From Candidatus Aminicenantota bacterium (GTDB lineage Bacteria; Acidobacteriota; Aminicenantia; Aminicenantales; Aminicenantaceae), in contig JAUWYH010000083.1 of assembly GCA_030615975.1 (NCBI GenBank), positions 1 to 6,817 of the forward strand: 6,817 bases of DNA, written 5' to 3'. The notes beneath the pieces were generated by a model. It was given only the letters and a program-made list of their open reading frames with translations, was not told where the DNA came from and did not search any database. Positions 6,783-6,817 of the stretch are shown here, one piece after another. The stretch's first letter is position 1. Each line of letters opens with the position of its first letter. The translations under genes were made by a program, and so were the position numbers.

Positions 6783-6817
6783 ATCATTTTTTGGTTAAAA
6801 GAAAAGCTATTTAGAGT

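Noticed and set aside
6764..6784. Plus-strand TTGACT and TATAAT pair as a divergent promoter
   Set aside because: The spacing is only 9 nt, far below the 16-18 needed, and no plus-strand gene follows within the window.

Overview
The window appears to come from a diderm (Gram-negative type) bacterium with moderately AT-rich DNA. It holds part of a type IV pilus (T4P) locus: a PilY1/PilC-family protein and a prepilin peptidase, with a small ABC exporter and a TPR protein beside the peptidase. No taxon-specific marker is present. Gene content and arrangement recall T4P loci of Myxococcota, Desulfobacterota and Acidobacteriota/Aminicenantes-like lineages, but that placement is inference.

Layout. 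Positions 1-2717 (+) carry the 3' part of a large pilY1-like gene whose start lies outside the window; the frame is open from the first base. It encodes FG-GAP/VCBS calcium-loop repeats followed by the C-terminal PilY1 beta-propeller. A 49-bp convergent gap follows. Positions 2767-6687 are all on the minus strand, in transcription order: flavoredoxin-like flavin reductase (6687-6127), ABC ATPase (6051-5134), ABC-2 permease (5137-4373), membrane-anchored TPR protein (4367-3531) and prepilin peptidase PilD (3543-2767). The last four are packed with a 4-nt overlap, a 5-nt gap and a 13-nt overlap, so they almost certainly form one translationally coupled operon. The flavin reductase sits 75 nt ahead of them, has its own strong Shine-Dalgarno, and may be the first gene of the same transcript.

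How the genes may work together. PilD cleaves and probably N-methylates prepilins. PilY1 is a tip or secreted adhesin that helps prime pilus assembly and tunes retraction. ABC ATPase - permease - TPR - pilD recalls the Myxococcus xanthus order pilG-pilH-pilI-pilD, where the ABC transporter is needed for pilus export. The working hypothesis is that this ABC/TPR module is a pilus-assembly accessory rather than a generic exporter. No pilin, PilB/T/C/M/N/O/P/Q gene, RNA gene, CRISPR array or mobile element is visible. No stretch longer than 300 bases lacks a gene; the longest non-coding piece is the 130 bases at 6688-6817, which hold the putative promoter, a palindrome and a ribosome binding site.
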